DNA of 32,219 bases from assembly GCF_022524485.1 (NCBI RefSeq), contig NZ_JAKXMK010000058.1:1-32219 (forward strand), in the 5' to 3' direction. Source of the DNA: Pseudonocardia alaniniphila (lineage in GTDB: Bacteria; Actinomycetota; Actinomycetes; Mycobacteriales; Pseudonocardiaceae). The notes under the pieces were generated by a model, which searched no databases, was not told the DNA's origin, and saw only the letters and a list, made by a program, of their open reading frames with translations. Shown in pieces: positions 6,310-13,556 of the stretch. Made by a program: the position numbers and the translations under genes. Each line of letters opens with the position of its first letter. Position 1 is the first letter of the stretch.

Positions 6310-7602
6310 CTACTCGGTGAAGTCGGCGGTGCGGGTCTCTGCCATGAACAACAGGCAGACCAGACACAGGACGGCGATCCCGATCAGATACCAGGACACC
6401 CCCGTCGTCGCGTGGGTGCGGGCGAGCACGTCGGTGGCGATCAGCGGGCTGATGCCGCCACCGATGATTCCGGCGGCGCTGTAGGCGAAGGAGGAGCCGG
6501 AGTAGCGGTAGCGCACGCGGAACAGCTCCGGGAAGTAGGCACCCATCGGGCCGTACAGCAGCGCGAAGCACACCAGCCCGACCGTCATCGCGATCCCGAT
6601 CAGTATCGGCTGGCGGGTCTGGATCAGCCAGAAGAGCGGGAAGGCCCAGATCCCGGAGAGCACCGCCGCGGTGATGCACAGTTTGCGCCGGCCCACGCGA
6701 TCGGAGACCGCGGCGAACCACAGCGTCGCTGCACCCATCAACAGTGACGCCACGATTGCCTCGGTCAACATCGTGGTCTTGTCGACGTGCAGTTCGGTGG
6801 TGGCGTAGGTCAGACAGAAGGTGGTGATCGTGTAGAACATCGTGAACGCCAGGATGAACGACAGGGTGGCGAGGATGAGCACCACCGGTTGGCGCCGCAG
6901 CAGCTCGAGGAACGGCACCCGGGCTTGCTGGTGGGCCTGCACCACCGCCGCGCGGAACACCGGGGTCTCTGCGATCCGCATGCGGATGTAGAAGCCCACC
7001 ACCAGCAGTACCGCCGAGGCCCAGAACGGAATACGCCAGCCCCAGGACGTGAACGACTCAGGGCTCATGCTCGCGCTCAGCACGAGGTACAGGAAGTTGC
7101 CCAGCGCGAACCCAATGGCCGGCCCGAGCTGGGGGTATGCCGAGTAGAGCCCGCGCTTTCCGGCGGGGGCGTACTCGGTGGCCAGCAGCACGGCCCCACC
7201 CCACTCTCCGCCCAGTCCGATGCCCTGCAGGAAACGCAGCACCGCGAGCAGGATCGGGGCGGCCACCCCGATCGCGGCGAACGAGGGCACGCAACCGATC
7301 AGCACCGTGGAGATGCCCATGACCAGCAGCGAGGTGATCAGCATCCGTTTGCGGCCGAGCCGGTCGCCGAAGTGGCCGAACAGGATCGCGCCCAGTGGGC
7401 GGGCGATGAATCCCACCGCGAACGTGGCGAGCGCGGCGAGGGTGCCGGCAGTCGCGGAGAACGAGGGGAAGAACAGGGTGCCGAACACGAGTGCGGCGGC
7501 GGTGCCGTAGATGTAGAAATCGTAGAACTCGATCGCGGTGCCGATGAAGCTGGCGATGGCGATTCTGCTTTGTGATGGGGCGTCGACGGTGGCGCTGGTC
7601 AT
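6310..7602 (-). CDS. MFS transporter, metabolite:H+ symporter (MHS) family
   Basis: This 430-aa protein with twelve predicted membrane segments has the MHS hallmarks. These are the start SFIGTAIEFYDFYIYGTAAA, the loop 2-3 signature GHFGDRLGRKRML, and RFLQGIGLGGEWGGAVLLATE in TM4-5, with the related signature SDRVGRRKL between TM8 and TM9. Members import organic acids such as shikimate, alpha-ketoglutarate, citrate or aromatic acids with protons. GGAGGAG lies 7 bases before ATG 7602. The gene is downstream of tetR on the same strand but separated by 340 bases, so it probably has its own promoter. A role in importing the island's substrate is plausible but unproven. Confidence 0.92.
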   Translation of the reverse strand: MTSATVDAPSQSRIAIASFIGTAIEFYDFYIYGTAAALVFGTLFFPSFSATAGTLAALATFAVGFIARPLGAILFGHFGDRLGRKRMLITSLLVMGISTVLIGCVPSFAAIGVAAPILLAVLRFLQGIGLGGEWGGAVLLATEYAPAGKRGLYSAYPQLGPAIGFALGNFLYLVLSASMSPESFTSWGWRIPFWASAVLLVVGFYIRMRIAETPVFRAAVVQAHQQARVPFLELLRRQPVVLILATLSFILAFTMFYTITTFCLTYATTELHVDKTTMLTEAIVASLLMGAATLWFAAVSDRVGRRKLCITAAVLSGIWAFPLFWLIQTRQPILIGIAMTVGLVCFALLYGPMGAYFPELFRVRYRYSGSSFAYSAAGIIGGGISPLIATDVLARTHATTGVSWYLIGIAVLCLVCLLFMAETRTADFTE

Positions 7603-7942
7603 CTACACACTCCTCCGAGATGGCCGGGGCGCCGGAACGGTCGCTTCTGGTGCACGATTTCGCCGCCTTGACGTGTTGTGGGTTTTTCGGCGCGGGCCGA
7701 ATCGGTCCTGCGCCGGCGCTTGCGCTGACGCCGACGAATGCTACCGGCGGGCACACCGCTGAAGACTTCCGGCCATGATGACGGAGTCGGCGGATCGGCG
7801 CCGCACATTGTGGTCGTATGCGCATGTGGCGTGCGCCCCGGAGGCTCCTGAAAACGTCACAGAATACGCAAAACGCCGTTTCGTGGCGCTGAATCGCGCG
7901 CGCGGTCCTACGGATGAGATGGAACGGGCCCGAGACGTCGAA
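7603..7942. other. Intergenic region between MFS and tetR genes
   Basis: No convincing coding frame was seen on either strand. The left end carries the MFS ribosome site. A minus-strand TAGCAT (7739-7744) could be a -10 box for the transporter, but no good -35 pairs with it. The stretch 7850-7885 is locally AT-richer. I see nothing else with support here. Confidence 0.5.
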
Positions 7943-8572
7943 TCAGGTCGTTGCAGCGAGGGCGGCGGCCAGCGAAGCTTCGATGACGTGGGCCGACACG
8001 ACGGCGACTTCCTCCGGGGTACGCCCGAAGTCGCCTGCCAGGGACTGCGTGCTGAATCCCGACAGGTGCACCGCGACGGCGTCGACGAGCCACGGAGGCG
8101 GCTCCCCTCTGCCGCCGCGGGCCTGCCAGATGCGGGACGTCACGCTCGCCGCGAATCGCTTGCGGCTGGCTCGCCGCTCCACGGCCGCCTCGGCCAGCTC
8201 GGCCGACAGGTCGTCGGGAGTGAGCACGGCCAATTCCCAGTAGATGCGGCCGTTGCGGGCGTTCAGCCGGTGGGTGACGGTCAGCAGGTCGAGCAGCCAG
8301 GCCCGCAGGTCGTCGTCCTCGGGGGGAGGCGGGATCTGCAGCGCGTAGCGGCGCACGCCGTCCCTGATGGCGGCCACGAGGAGCCCGTCGCGCGTGGCGA
8401 AGTGGCGGAACACCGTGCGCCTGTTGACGCCGGCCGCCGCGGCGACGTCGTCGACGGTGGTGGCGAGGCCGCGTTCGGCGAGCACAGCGCGAGCGGCCCG
8501 CAGGATCCGGGAGCGGGCGACGTCGCGCTGTTCGTCGGCGAGCGACGTGGCGCTGCCGGCGTCGTGGGTCAC
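7943..8572 (-). CDS. TetR-family transcription regulator
   Basis: This 209-aa protein has an N-terminal TetR DNA-binding domain. Helix 1 is RSRILRAARAVLAERGLATT, then VDDVAAAAGVNRRTVFRHFA with the helix-turn-helix at about residues 41-62. A helical ligand-binding domain follows. GTG 8572 was chosen because a candidate -10 box (TACCAT on the minus strand, 8579-8584) predicts transcription starting at that codon, and no ribosome site is seen, consistent with a leaderless gene. It is divergent from the Baeyer-Villiger monooxygenase, with a perfect palindrome between them, so repression of that gene and of itself is the expected role. Its ligand is probably the monooxygenase's substrate (inference). 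Confidence 0.9.
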   Translation of the reverse strand: MTHDAGSATSLADEQRDVARSRILRAARAVLAERGLATTVDDVAAAAGVNRRTVFRHFATRDGLLVAAIRDGVRRYALQIPPPPEDDDLRAWLLDLLTVTHRLNARNGRIYWELAVLTPDDLSAELAEAAVERRASRKRFAASVTSRIWQARGGRGEPPPWLVDAVAVHLSGFSTQSLAGDFGRTPEEVAVVSAHVIEASLAAALAATT

Positions 8573-8578
8573 GCCGGG

Positions 8579-8608
8579 ATGGTACCGGGCCGGCCTTGAA
8601 GGCTGTCA
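8579..8608 (-). promoter_or_regulatory. Candidate leaderless promoter of tetR
   Basis: On the minus strand TGACAG (8603-8608) and TACCAT (8579-8584) are 18 bases apart. The predicted transcription start falls at or next to the GTG at 8572. The -35 box lies in the left arm of the palindrome at 8604-8621. Confidence 0.45.
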
Positions 8609-8621
8609 CTGATGAGTGACA
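8604..8621. promoter_or_regulatory. Perfect palindrome, probable TetR operator
   Basis: TGTCACT-GATG-AGTGACA has exact 7-base arms around a 4-base centre. Four bases further, TGGCACTAGTGAGG (8625-8638) repeats the half-sites TGnCACT and AGTGA without the spacer, so it may be a weaker second site. Both lie between tetR and the monooxygenase. Confidence 0.6.
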
Positions 8622-8674
8622 TGCTGGCACTAGTGAGGGGCGATTGCCCTCCGCACGTCACCTCCGGAGGGTGC

Positions 8675-10495
8675 ATGAGCGTCACCGGGCCGCTGACCAG
8701 GCCGGACGGCACTGTCATCGACAAGAGGGCGCTGCGCCGGAAGTACCTCGAGGAGCGCGACAAGCGGCTGCGGCCTGACGGCAACGACCAGTACCAGCGC
8801 CTCACCGGGCGGTTCGCGCACTACCTCGAGGACCCCTACACCCCGCGGACCGAACGCGAACCGAGGACCGACGACTGCGCGGTCGTGTTCATCGGCGGTG
8901 GGTTCGGTGGTCTGGTCACCGGGGCCCGGCTCAAGGAAGCCGGGATCGACGACGTCCGGATCATCGAGAAGGGCGGCGACTTCGGTGGCACGTGGTACTG
9001 GAACCGGTACCCGGGTGCGCAGTGCGACACGGCATCGATGGTCTACATGCCGTTGCTCGAAGAGACCGGTCACATGCCGACCGAGAAGTACGCGCACGCG
9101 CCGGAGATCCTTGAGCACTGTCAGCGCATCGGTAAGCACTTCAGGCTGTACGAGGACGCGCTGTTCCACACCGAGGTGACCGGGCTGCAGTGGGACGCGC
9201 AGCGCTCCCGCTGGGTCGTCAGCACCAACCGGGGCGATCACTTCACCGCCCGTTTCGTGGCCATGGGAATCGGGCCGCTGCACGTCCCGAAGCTGCCGGG
9301 TATCCCAGGCATCGACGGGTTCGTGGGGCACTCGTTCCACACCAGCCGCTGGGACTACGACTACACCGGCGGGGACCCTTCCGGTGCGCCGATGGACAAG
9401 CTGGCCGACAAGCGCGTTGCCATCATCGGTACCGGCGCCACGGCCGTGCAGTGCGTGCCGCATCTGGCCAGGTCGTGCCGTGAGCTGTTCGTGTTCCAGC
9501 GCACCCCGTCCTCGGTCGACGTCCGCGGCAACCACCCGATCGACCCTGAGTGGTTCGCCGGGATCGCCACGCCGGGCTGGCAGCAGCGCTGGCTGGAGAA
9601 CTTCACAGCCAACCAGACCGGCGGCGTGGCCGCCGACGACCTGGTGATGGACGGCTGGACCGAGATCGCCAGGCGGGTGCGGGCGAGAGTCACGACGCTC
9701 CCGGCCGAGGAGCGCACCCCGACAACGATGCTGGCCGCCTTCGAGGACTCCGACCACGAGAAGATGGAGGAGATCCGGGCTCGCGTCGATGCGATCGTCG
9801 AGGACGGGGCGACCGCCGAGCACCTCAAGGCCTGGTACCGGCAGTTGTGCAAGCGGCCCTGCTTCCACGACGAGTATCTGCAGGCCTACAACGTGCCCGG
9901 CATGCATCTGGTCGACACCGACGGCAAGGGCGTGGAGCGGATCACCGAGCACGGGGTGGTGGTCGCGGGCACCGAGTACCAGGTCGACTGCATCATCTAC
10001 GCCTCCGGCTTCGAGGTCGGCACCGCCTACACGCGGCGGGCGGGCTACGACCTGATCGGACGCGACGGCGTCACGCTGTCCGAGCACTGGGCCGACGGGA
10101 TGCGCTCGCTGCACGGAATCCACGTCAGCGGCTTCCCCAACGCGTTCTTCGTGCAGCCGACCCAGGGCGCGAACCTGCTCTCGAACGTCCCACACAACCT
10201 CACGGAGTCGGCCCGGACGATCGCGACCACCATCAAGCACGCCCTGGACAGCGGCGCCGACGAGATCGAGGTCAGCCAGGAGGCCGAGGACCGGTGGGTC
10301 GCGCTCCTGCTGACCGGGCCGGGGCGGATGCGGCGGTCCCCTGACTGCACTCCGGGCTACTACAACAACGAGGGTCAGGATCCGGGACGGCGGGCGCTGC
10401 TGAACGTCGGATATCCGGCAGGGCCCAGCGCCTACTTCCAGTACCTCGACGGGTGGCGCACCAGCGGCACTTTCGAGGGCCTGGAGTTCCGGTAG
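8675..10495 (+). CDS. Baeyer-Villiger monooxygenase (class B flavoprotein)
   Basis: This 606-aa FAD- and NADPH-dependent enzyme should insert one oxygen next to a ketone, giving an ester or lactone. Visible motifs are the FAD Rossmann loop IGGGFGG (residues 73-79), FGGTWYWNRYPGAQCDT, and the Baeyer-Villiger fingerprint FxGxxxHxxxWD as FVGHSFHTSRWD (216-227). The NADP loop IIGTGATAVQ and the late YASGFEVG follow. The extended N-terminus (LRRKYLEERDKRLRPDGNDQ) is typical of the larger cyclopentadecanone/cyclododecanone-like branch. ATG 8675 has GGAGG 5 bases upstream. The earlier ATG at 8612 lies inside the operator and lacks a ribosome site, so it was rejected. Control by the divergent TetR is likely. 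Confidence 0.94.
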   Translation: MSVTGPLTRPDGTVIDKRALRRKYLEERDKRLRPDGNDQYQRLTGRFAHYLEDPYTPRTEREPRTDDCAVVFIGGGFGGLVTGARLKEAGIDDVRIIEKGGDFGGTWYWNRYPGAQCDTASMVYMPLLEETGHMPTEKYAHAPEILEHCQRIGKHFRLYEDALFHTEVTGLQWDAQRSRWVVSTNRGDHFTARFVAMGIGPLHVPKLPGIPGIDGFVGHSFHTSRWDYDYTGGDPSGAPMDKLADKRVAIIGTGATAVQCVPHLARSCRELFVFQRTPSSVDVRGNHPIDPEWFAGIATPGWQQRWLENFTANQTGGVAADDLVMDGWTEIARRVRARVTTLPAEERTPTTMLAAFEDSDHEKMEEIRARVDAIVEDGATAEHLKAWYRQLCKRPCFHDEYLQAYNVPGMHLVDTDGKGVERITEHGVVVAGTEYQVDCIIYASGFEVGTAYTRRAGYDLIGRDGVTLSEHWADGMRSLHGIHVSGFPNAFFVQPTQGANLLSNVPHNLTESARTIATTIKHALDSGADEIEVSQEAEDRWVALLLTGPGRMRRSPDCTPGYYNNEGQDPGRRALLNVGYPAGPSAYFQYLDGWRTSGTFEGLEFR

Positions 10496-10623
10496 CCCCC
10501 AGCTCCAGCGGCCTGATCGCGCCTGCGGCAACCGGCTCCGTGTGGATCGACGATGCCGCCACCGGTTCTGTCGGTACCCCTGTGCAGAATGCACCGCAGT
10601 TGAGGCAAGGGGAGTTACGGACG

Positions 10624-11349
10624 ATGGTCGCAGCGAATCCGCTGTCGGAGCAGGACCTGGCGGAAGCGCGTCAGGAGTTGGCGGCCGGGAGGCCGCTCAC
10701 GGTGTGGTTCACCCCGGCCGCGGTCGGCGTACCGGCCAACGGGTCGGCCAAGGTGATCTCGATCGACGAGGTCGCCGAGGGCGACTTCATCCAGGTCAAA
10801 CCCGCGGGCTCGCGCGACACGATGTTCTGCTCTCCGAGCGAGCTCACGAGAACACGACCGGCGCGCAAGAAGGTCCAACGGCCTGCCGAGCGGGCTCCCG
10901 AGTCGATCGTGCCGTCGGAAGAGGCGCCTCAGGCCTCGGCGCCGGAGAAGCCGCGGTCCGTGCCCGAACCGGAGTGGACGCCTGCGCCGCCCCCGCCCGC
11001 GCCACAGAAGGCGCCGCCACCCGCGCCGGCGCCGGTCAAGGCGCCCGATCGTCCGCGTTCCACGGGCAGCCGTTCGGCCGGGCGTCCCGCAGAGGTCACG
11101 GTCACCCTCAACGCCACAGCGGAGGGGGAGTGGACCGTCGAGGTCATGATCGGCAAGAAGCGAACCGTACGGCCCACCCCGGTGCAGCCGGGTGACGTGG
11201 CGAAGGCCGCCAGGGCGTTGCCGTCCGTGGTGGCGGAGGCGATCGATGCGTCGCTGGAGGCAGCGCGCCAGCGGCAGCTCGAACGGGTGGAGCGCCTGAG
11301 TGCCGAACTCGAGGCTGCTCAGCGGGCGTTGCACGAGCTGATCAGCTAG
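10624..11349 (+). CDS. Three-part protein of unknown function with Pro/Ala-rich linker and C-terminal coiled coil
   Basis: This 241-aa protein is hydrophilic with no signal peptide. Residues 1-75 form a compact domain (LSEQDLAEARQELAAGRPLT then VWFTPAAVGVPANGSAKVIS, ending MFCSPSELT). Residues about 80-150 are a charged and Pro/Ala-rich linker (APPPPAPQKAPPPAPAP). Residues about 155-195 are a strand-rich segment (EVTVTLNATAEGEWTVEVMI), and the rest is a predicted coiled coil (LERVERLSAELEAAQRAL). A ribosome site GGGGAG precedes ATG 10624 by 9 bases. Similar proteins occur widely in actinomycetes (possibly the DUF6319 group, from memory and uncertain). It is probably a housekeeping gene within the accessory region. 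No function is assigned. Confidence 0.8.
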   Translation: MVAANPLSEQDLAEARQELAAGRPLTVWFTPAAVGVPANGSAKVISIDEVAEGDFIQVKPAGSRDTMFCSPSELTRTRPARKKVQRPAERAPESIVPSEEAPQASAPEKPRSVPEPEWTPAPPPPAPQKAPPPAPAPVKAPDRPRSTGSRSAGRPAEVTVTLNATAEGEWTVEVMIGKKRTVRPTPVQPGDVAKAARALPSVVAEAIDASLEAARQRQLERVERLSAELEAAQRALHELIS

Positions 11350-11951
11350 TCGAGGGCAAACGGGAACCTCCTTGAGCCCCGGCGCTGTTGCATGGCGATC
11401 TCACGCGTGTGTCATTTGTGATGTTCGTCCGTTCGGCGCACGCTCACGTATTCGATACCCTCCCGCGGGGGATCGGGAGCCGGTCGCAAATTCCCTCTAT
11501 TGTGGCGCGCCCGTCCATCGCTAAGCTTCGGCTGTATGCGCGGGGCCGCGGGAGGGATGGAAGTTGATGAGTGTGCCGTGCGCCGTACGGGCGGTTTGAT
11601 CGAGGGCTGAGCGGTCCGCGCGCACCGTGACCCGACGCGGCGGTCGCCGACCCCACGTCGAAGTTGACGAGCCTCAGTTCTCTCTACCTGCGTGGTCTTA
11701 CTGGGCCAGGTTTCCGTATCTCGATATGATCACGGACGATCATGTCGGACGTTGCACAACGTGTCGAAACCATGCGCTCAAGTCGCTGTAGCATCACCCG
11801 TGCGCTGTGCCAATAATCAACAAATCGGGCGACGATCATATGTCGGCCGCACGCGGATCGCTCCGGAGCCGCGACCTCAGCCGTGCCGCCCGTTCCACCG
11901 ATCTCGACGAACGCTGATCGTGTGACCGCACGGTCAGGATGAGGAGGGACT
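11350..11951. other. 602-base region before the molybdenum hydroxylase operon
   Basis: No convincing gene was found. It contains ATGATC-N6-GATCAT (11726-11743). A direct repeat has GACGATCATGTCGGACG (11735-11751) resembling GACGATCATATGTCGGCCG (11831-11849). GAAGTTGATGAG and GAAGTTGACGAG (near 11561 and 11660) form a second near-repeat, and a palindrome sits at 11923-11936. The density of repeats and lower GC around 11690-11840 suggest a long regulatory region or an untranslated leader. Confidence 0.5.
11923..11936. promoter_or_regulatory. Palindrome TGACCG-CA-CGGTCA before the hydroxylase operon
   Basis: Exact 6-base arms flank a 2-base centre. It ends 4 bases before the GAGGAGGG ribosome site of the first gene, so a bound protein or an RNA hairpin here could block expression. 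The cognate regulator is not identified. Confidence 0.5.
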
Positions 11952-12569
11952 GTGAACAGCGAGTCAGCAACGCGTCTGCAAGGGGCCTCGTCCTCCGGGC
12001 TGAGCGGTGGCGCATCCACCGCGGTCGGATCGAGCGAGCACGAGATGCCCCAGATCGCGGCCATCACACTGAGGATCAACGGCCGTGCGCAGCGTCTGGA
12101 GGTGGACACGCGGACGTCGTTGCTGGATGCGCTGCGCGAGCATCTGCAGCTGAGCGGCACCAAGAAGGGGTGCGACCACGGCCAGTGCGGCGCGTGCACC
12201 GTGCTGGTGAACGGTCGGCGCATCAACTCGTGCCTGACGCTCGCCGTGATGCACGAGGACGACGAGGTCACGACGATCGAAGGCCTGGGGGAGCCCGGTG
12301 ACCTGCACCCGATGCAGGCGGCCTTCGTCGAATGCGACGGCTTCCAGTGCGGCTACTGCACGCCGGGCCAGATCTGTTCGGCCGTGGGCATGCTCGCCGA
12401 GGTCGAGGACGGCTGGCCGAGCCATGTCACGGCGGACGTATCGGCGACCGAGATCGCGGCCACCGGCGAGGAGATCCGCGAGCGAATGAGCGGAAACATC
12501 TGCCGATGCGCCGCGTATCCGAACATCGTCGCGGCCATTCGCCTCGTTTCGGAAGGAGACCGGCGATGA
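11952..12569 (+). CDS. Molybdenum hydroxylase, 2x[2Fe-2S] small subunit (PaoA/YagT type)
   Basis: This 205-aa iron-sulfur subunit passes electrons from the molybdenum site to FAD. Plant-type cluster ligands are C74, C79, C82 and C94 in KGCDHGQCGACTVLVNG and INSC. The second cluster uses C133, C136, C184 and C186 in CGYCTPGQ and NICRCAAYP. GTG 11952 follows GAGGAGGG, so the protein carries about 33 extra residues (Ser/Gly-rich) before the ferredoxin fold. E. coli PaoA has a twin-arginine signal at this place. Here no RR motif or hydrophobic stretch is visible, so a cytoplasmic enzyme is more likely, although a later start cannot be excluded. The stop overlaps the next ATG as ATGA. Confidence 0.92.
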   Translation: MNSESATRLQGASSSGLSGGASTAVGSSEHEMPQIAAITLRINGRAQRLEVDTRTSLLDALREHLQLSGTKKGCDHGQCGACTVLVNGRRINSCLTLAVMHEDDEVTTIEGLGEPGDLHPMQAAFVECDGFQCGYCTPGQICSAVGMLAEVEDGWPSHVTADVSATEIAATGEEIRERMSGNICRCAAYPNIVAAIRLVSEGDRR

Positions 12570-13549
12570 GGTCCTTCACCTATGAGCGAGTGGTGGACGC
12601 GCAGGCGGCGGTTGCCGCGGCGGGCCGGCCCGGGGCGAAGTTCATCAGCGGCGGCACGAATCTGCTGGATCTGATGAAGCTCGAGATCGAACGGCCGCGG
12701 CATCTGGTGGATATCAGCCGGTTGCCGTTGCGGGAGATCGAGGAGTTGCCGGATGGGGGGCTGCGGATCGGTGCACAGGCGGCGAACTCCGACACCGCCG
12801 GGGATCAGCGGGTGCGCACCCGGTATCCGGTGTTGACCCAGGCGTTGGTGGCTGGTGCGTCGGGTCAGTTGCGGAACAAGGCCTCGGTCGGGGGCAACCT
12901 ATTGCAGCGCACGCGGTGTGCGTACTTCTACGACACGGCCGCGCCGTGTAACAAGCGGGATCCGGGGTCGGGCTGCTCCGCGATCGGTGGTGTGAATCGG
13001 ATCCACGCGATTCTGGGCGCGAGTGACGCGTGTATCGCTACCCATCCCTCGGACATGGCGGTCGCCCTGGCCGTGCTCGATGCGGAGGTCGAACTGCTCG
13101 ATGCGGATGGTGCGCAGCGCCGGGTGGCGATCGGGGAGTTCCATCGGTTGCCGGGGGACACACCGCATGTCGAAACGGTGGTGCGGCCCGCAGAGATGAT
13201 CACGGCGGTGGTTCTGCCCCCTGCACCGGCGGGCCGGCAGTTCTATCGCAAGGTACGGGATCGCGCCTCGTACGAGTTCGCGCTGGTCTCGGTGGCGGCG
13301 ATCGTCGCCACGGATCAGGGGACGATCAGCGGAGCGCGGGTGGCGTTCGGCGGTGTGGCGCACAAGCCATGGCGGTCGGCCGAGGCGGAGGCGGTGCTGG
13401 TCGGGCGTCCGGCCACGATGGCGACCTATCGCGAGGCGGCGGGGGCGGCGATGCGGGGGGCCGTGGGGCGGGGACACAACGACTTCAAGATCGAGCTTGC
13501 CCAGCGGACGTTGTGCCGCACCTTGGCGCAGCTCGCTGAGGGGAGCTGA
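12566..13549 (+). CDS. Molybdenum hydroxylase, FAD subunit with extra iron-sulfur cysteines (PaoB/YagS type)
   Basis: This 327-aa FAD-binding subunit shows KFISGGTNLLDLMK (about residues 25-38) and the second FAD loop ASVGGNLLQ. Between them and the C-terminal domain are four cysteines, C118, C128, C137 and C156, in TRCAYFYDTAAPCNKRDPGSG and the following residues. They match the additional [4Fe-4S] insertion known from E. coli PaoB and absent from most xanthine dehydrogenase FAD subunits. GGAAGGAG lies about 8 bases before ATG 12566, which overlaps the previous stop. Codon use in the middle (many TTG leucines) differs slightly from the flanking subunits. It forms a heterotrimer with its two neighbours. 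Confidence 0.92.
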   Translation: MRSFTYERVVDAQAAVAAAGRPGAKFISGGTNLLDLMKLEIERPRHLVDISRLPLREIEELPDGGLRIGAQAANSDTAGDQRVRTRYPVLTQALVAGASGQLRNKASVGGNLLQRTRCAYFYDTAAPCNKRDPGSGCSAIGGVNRIHAILGASDACIATHPSDMAVALAVLDAEVELLDADGAQRRVAIGEFHRLPGDTPHVETVVRPAEMITAVVLPPAPAGRQFYRKVRDRASYEFALVSVAAIVATDQGTISGARVAFGGVAHKPWRSAEAEAVLVGRPATMATYREAAGAAMRGAVGRGHNDFKIELAQRTLCRTLAQLAEGS

Positions 13550-13556
13550 GACGGCG

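Noticed and set aside
8630..10594. 654-aa minus-strand open frame across the monooxygenase
   Set aside because: It is antisense to a gene with complete FAD and Baeyer-Villiger motifs. Its protein is rich in Val, Arg, Pro and His without domains, the usual shadow in high-GC DNA.
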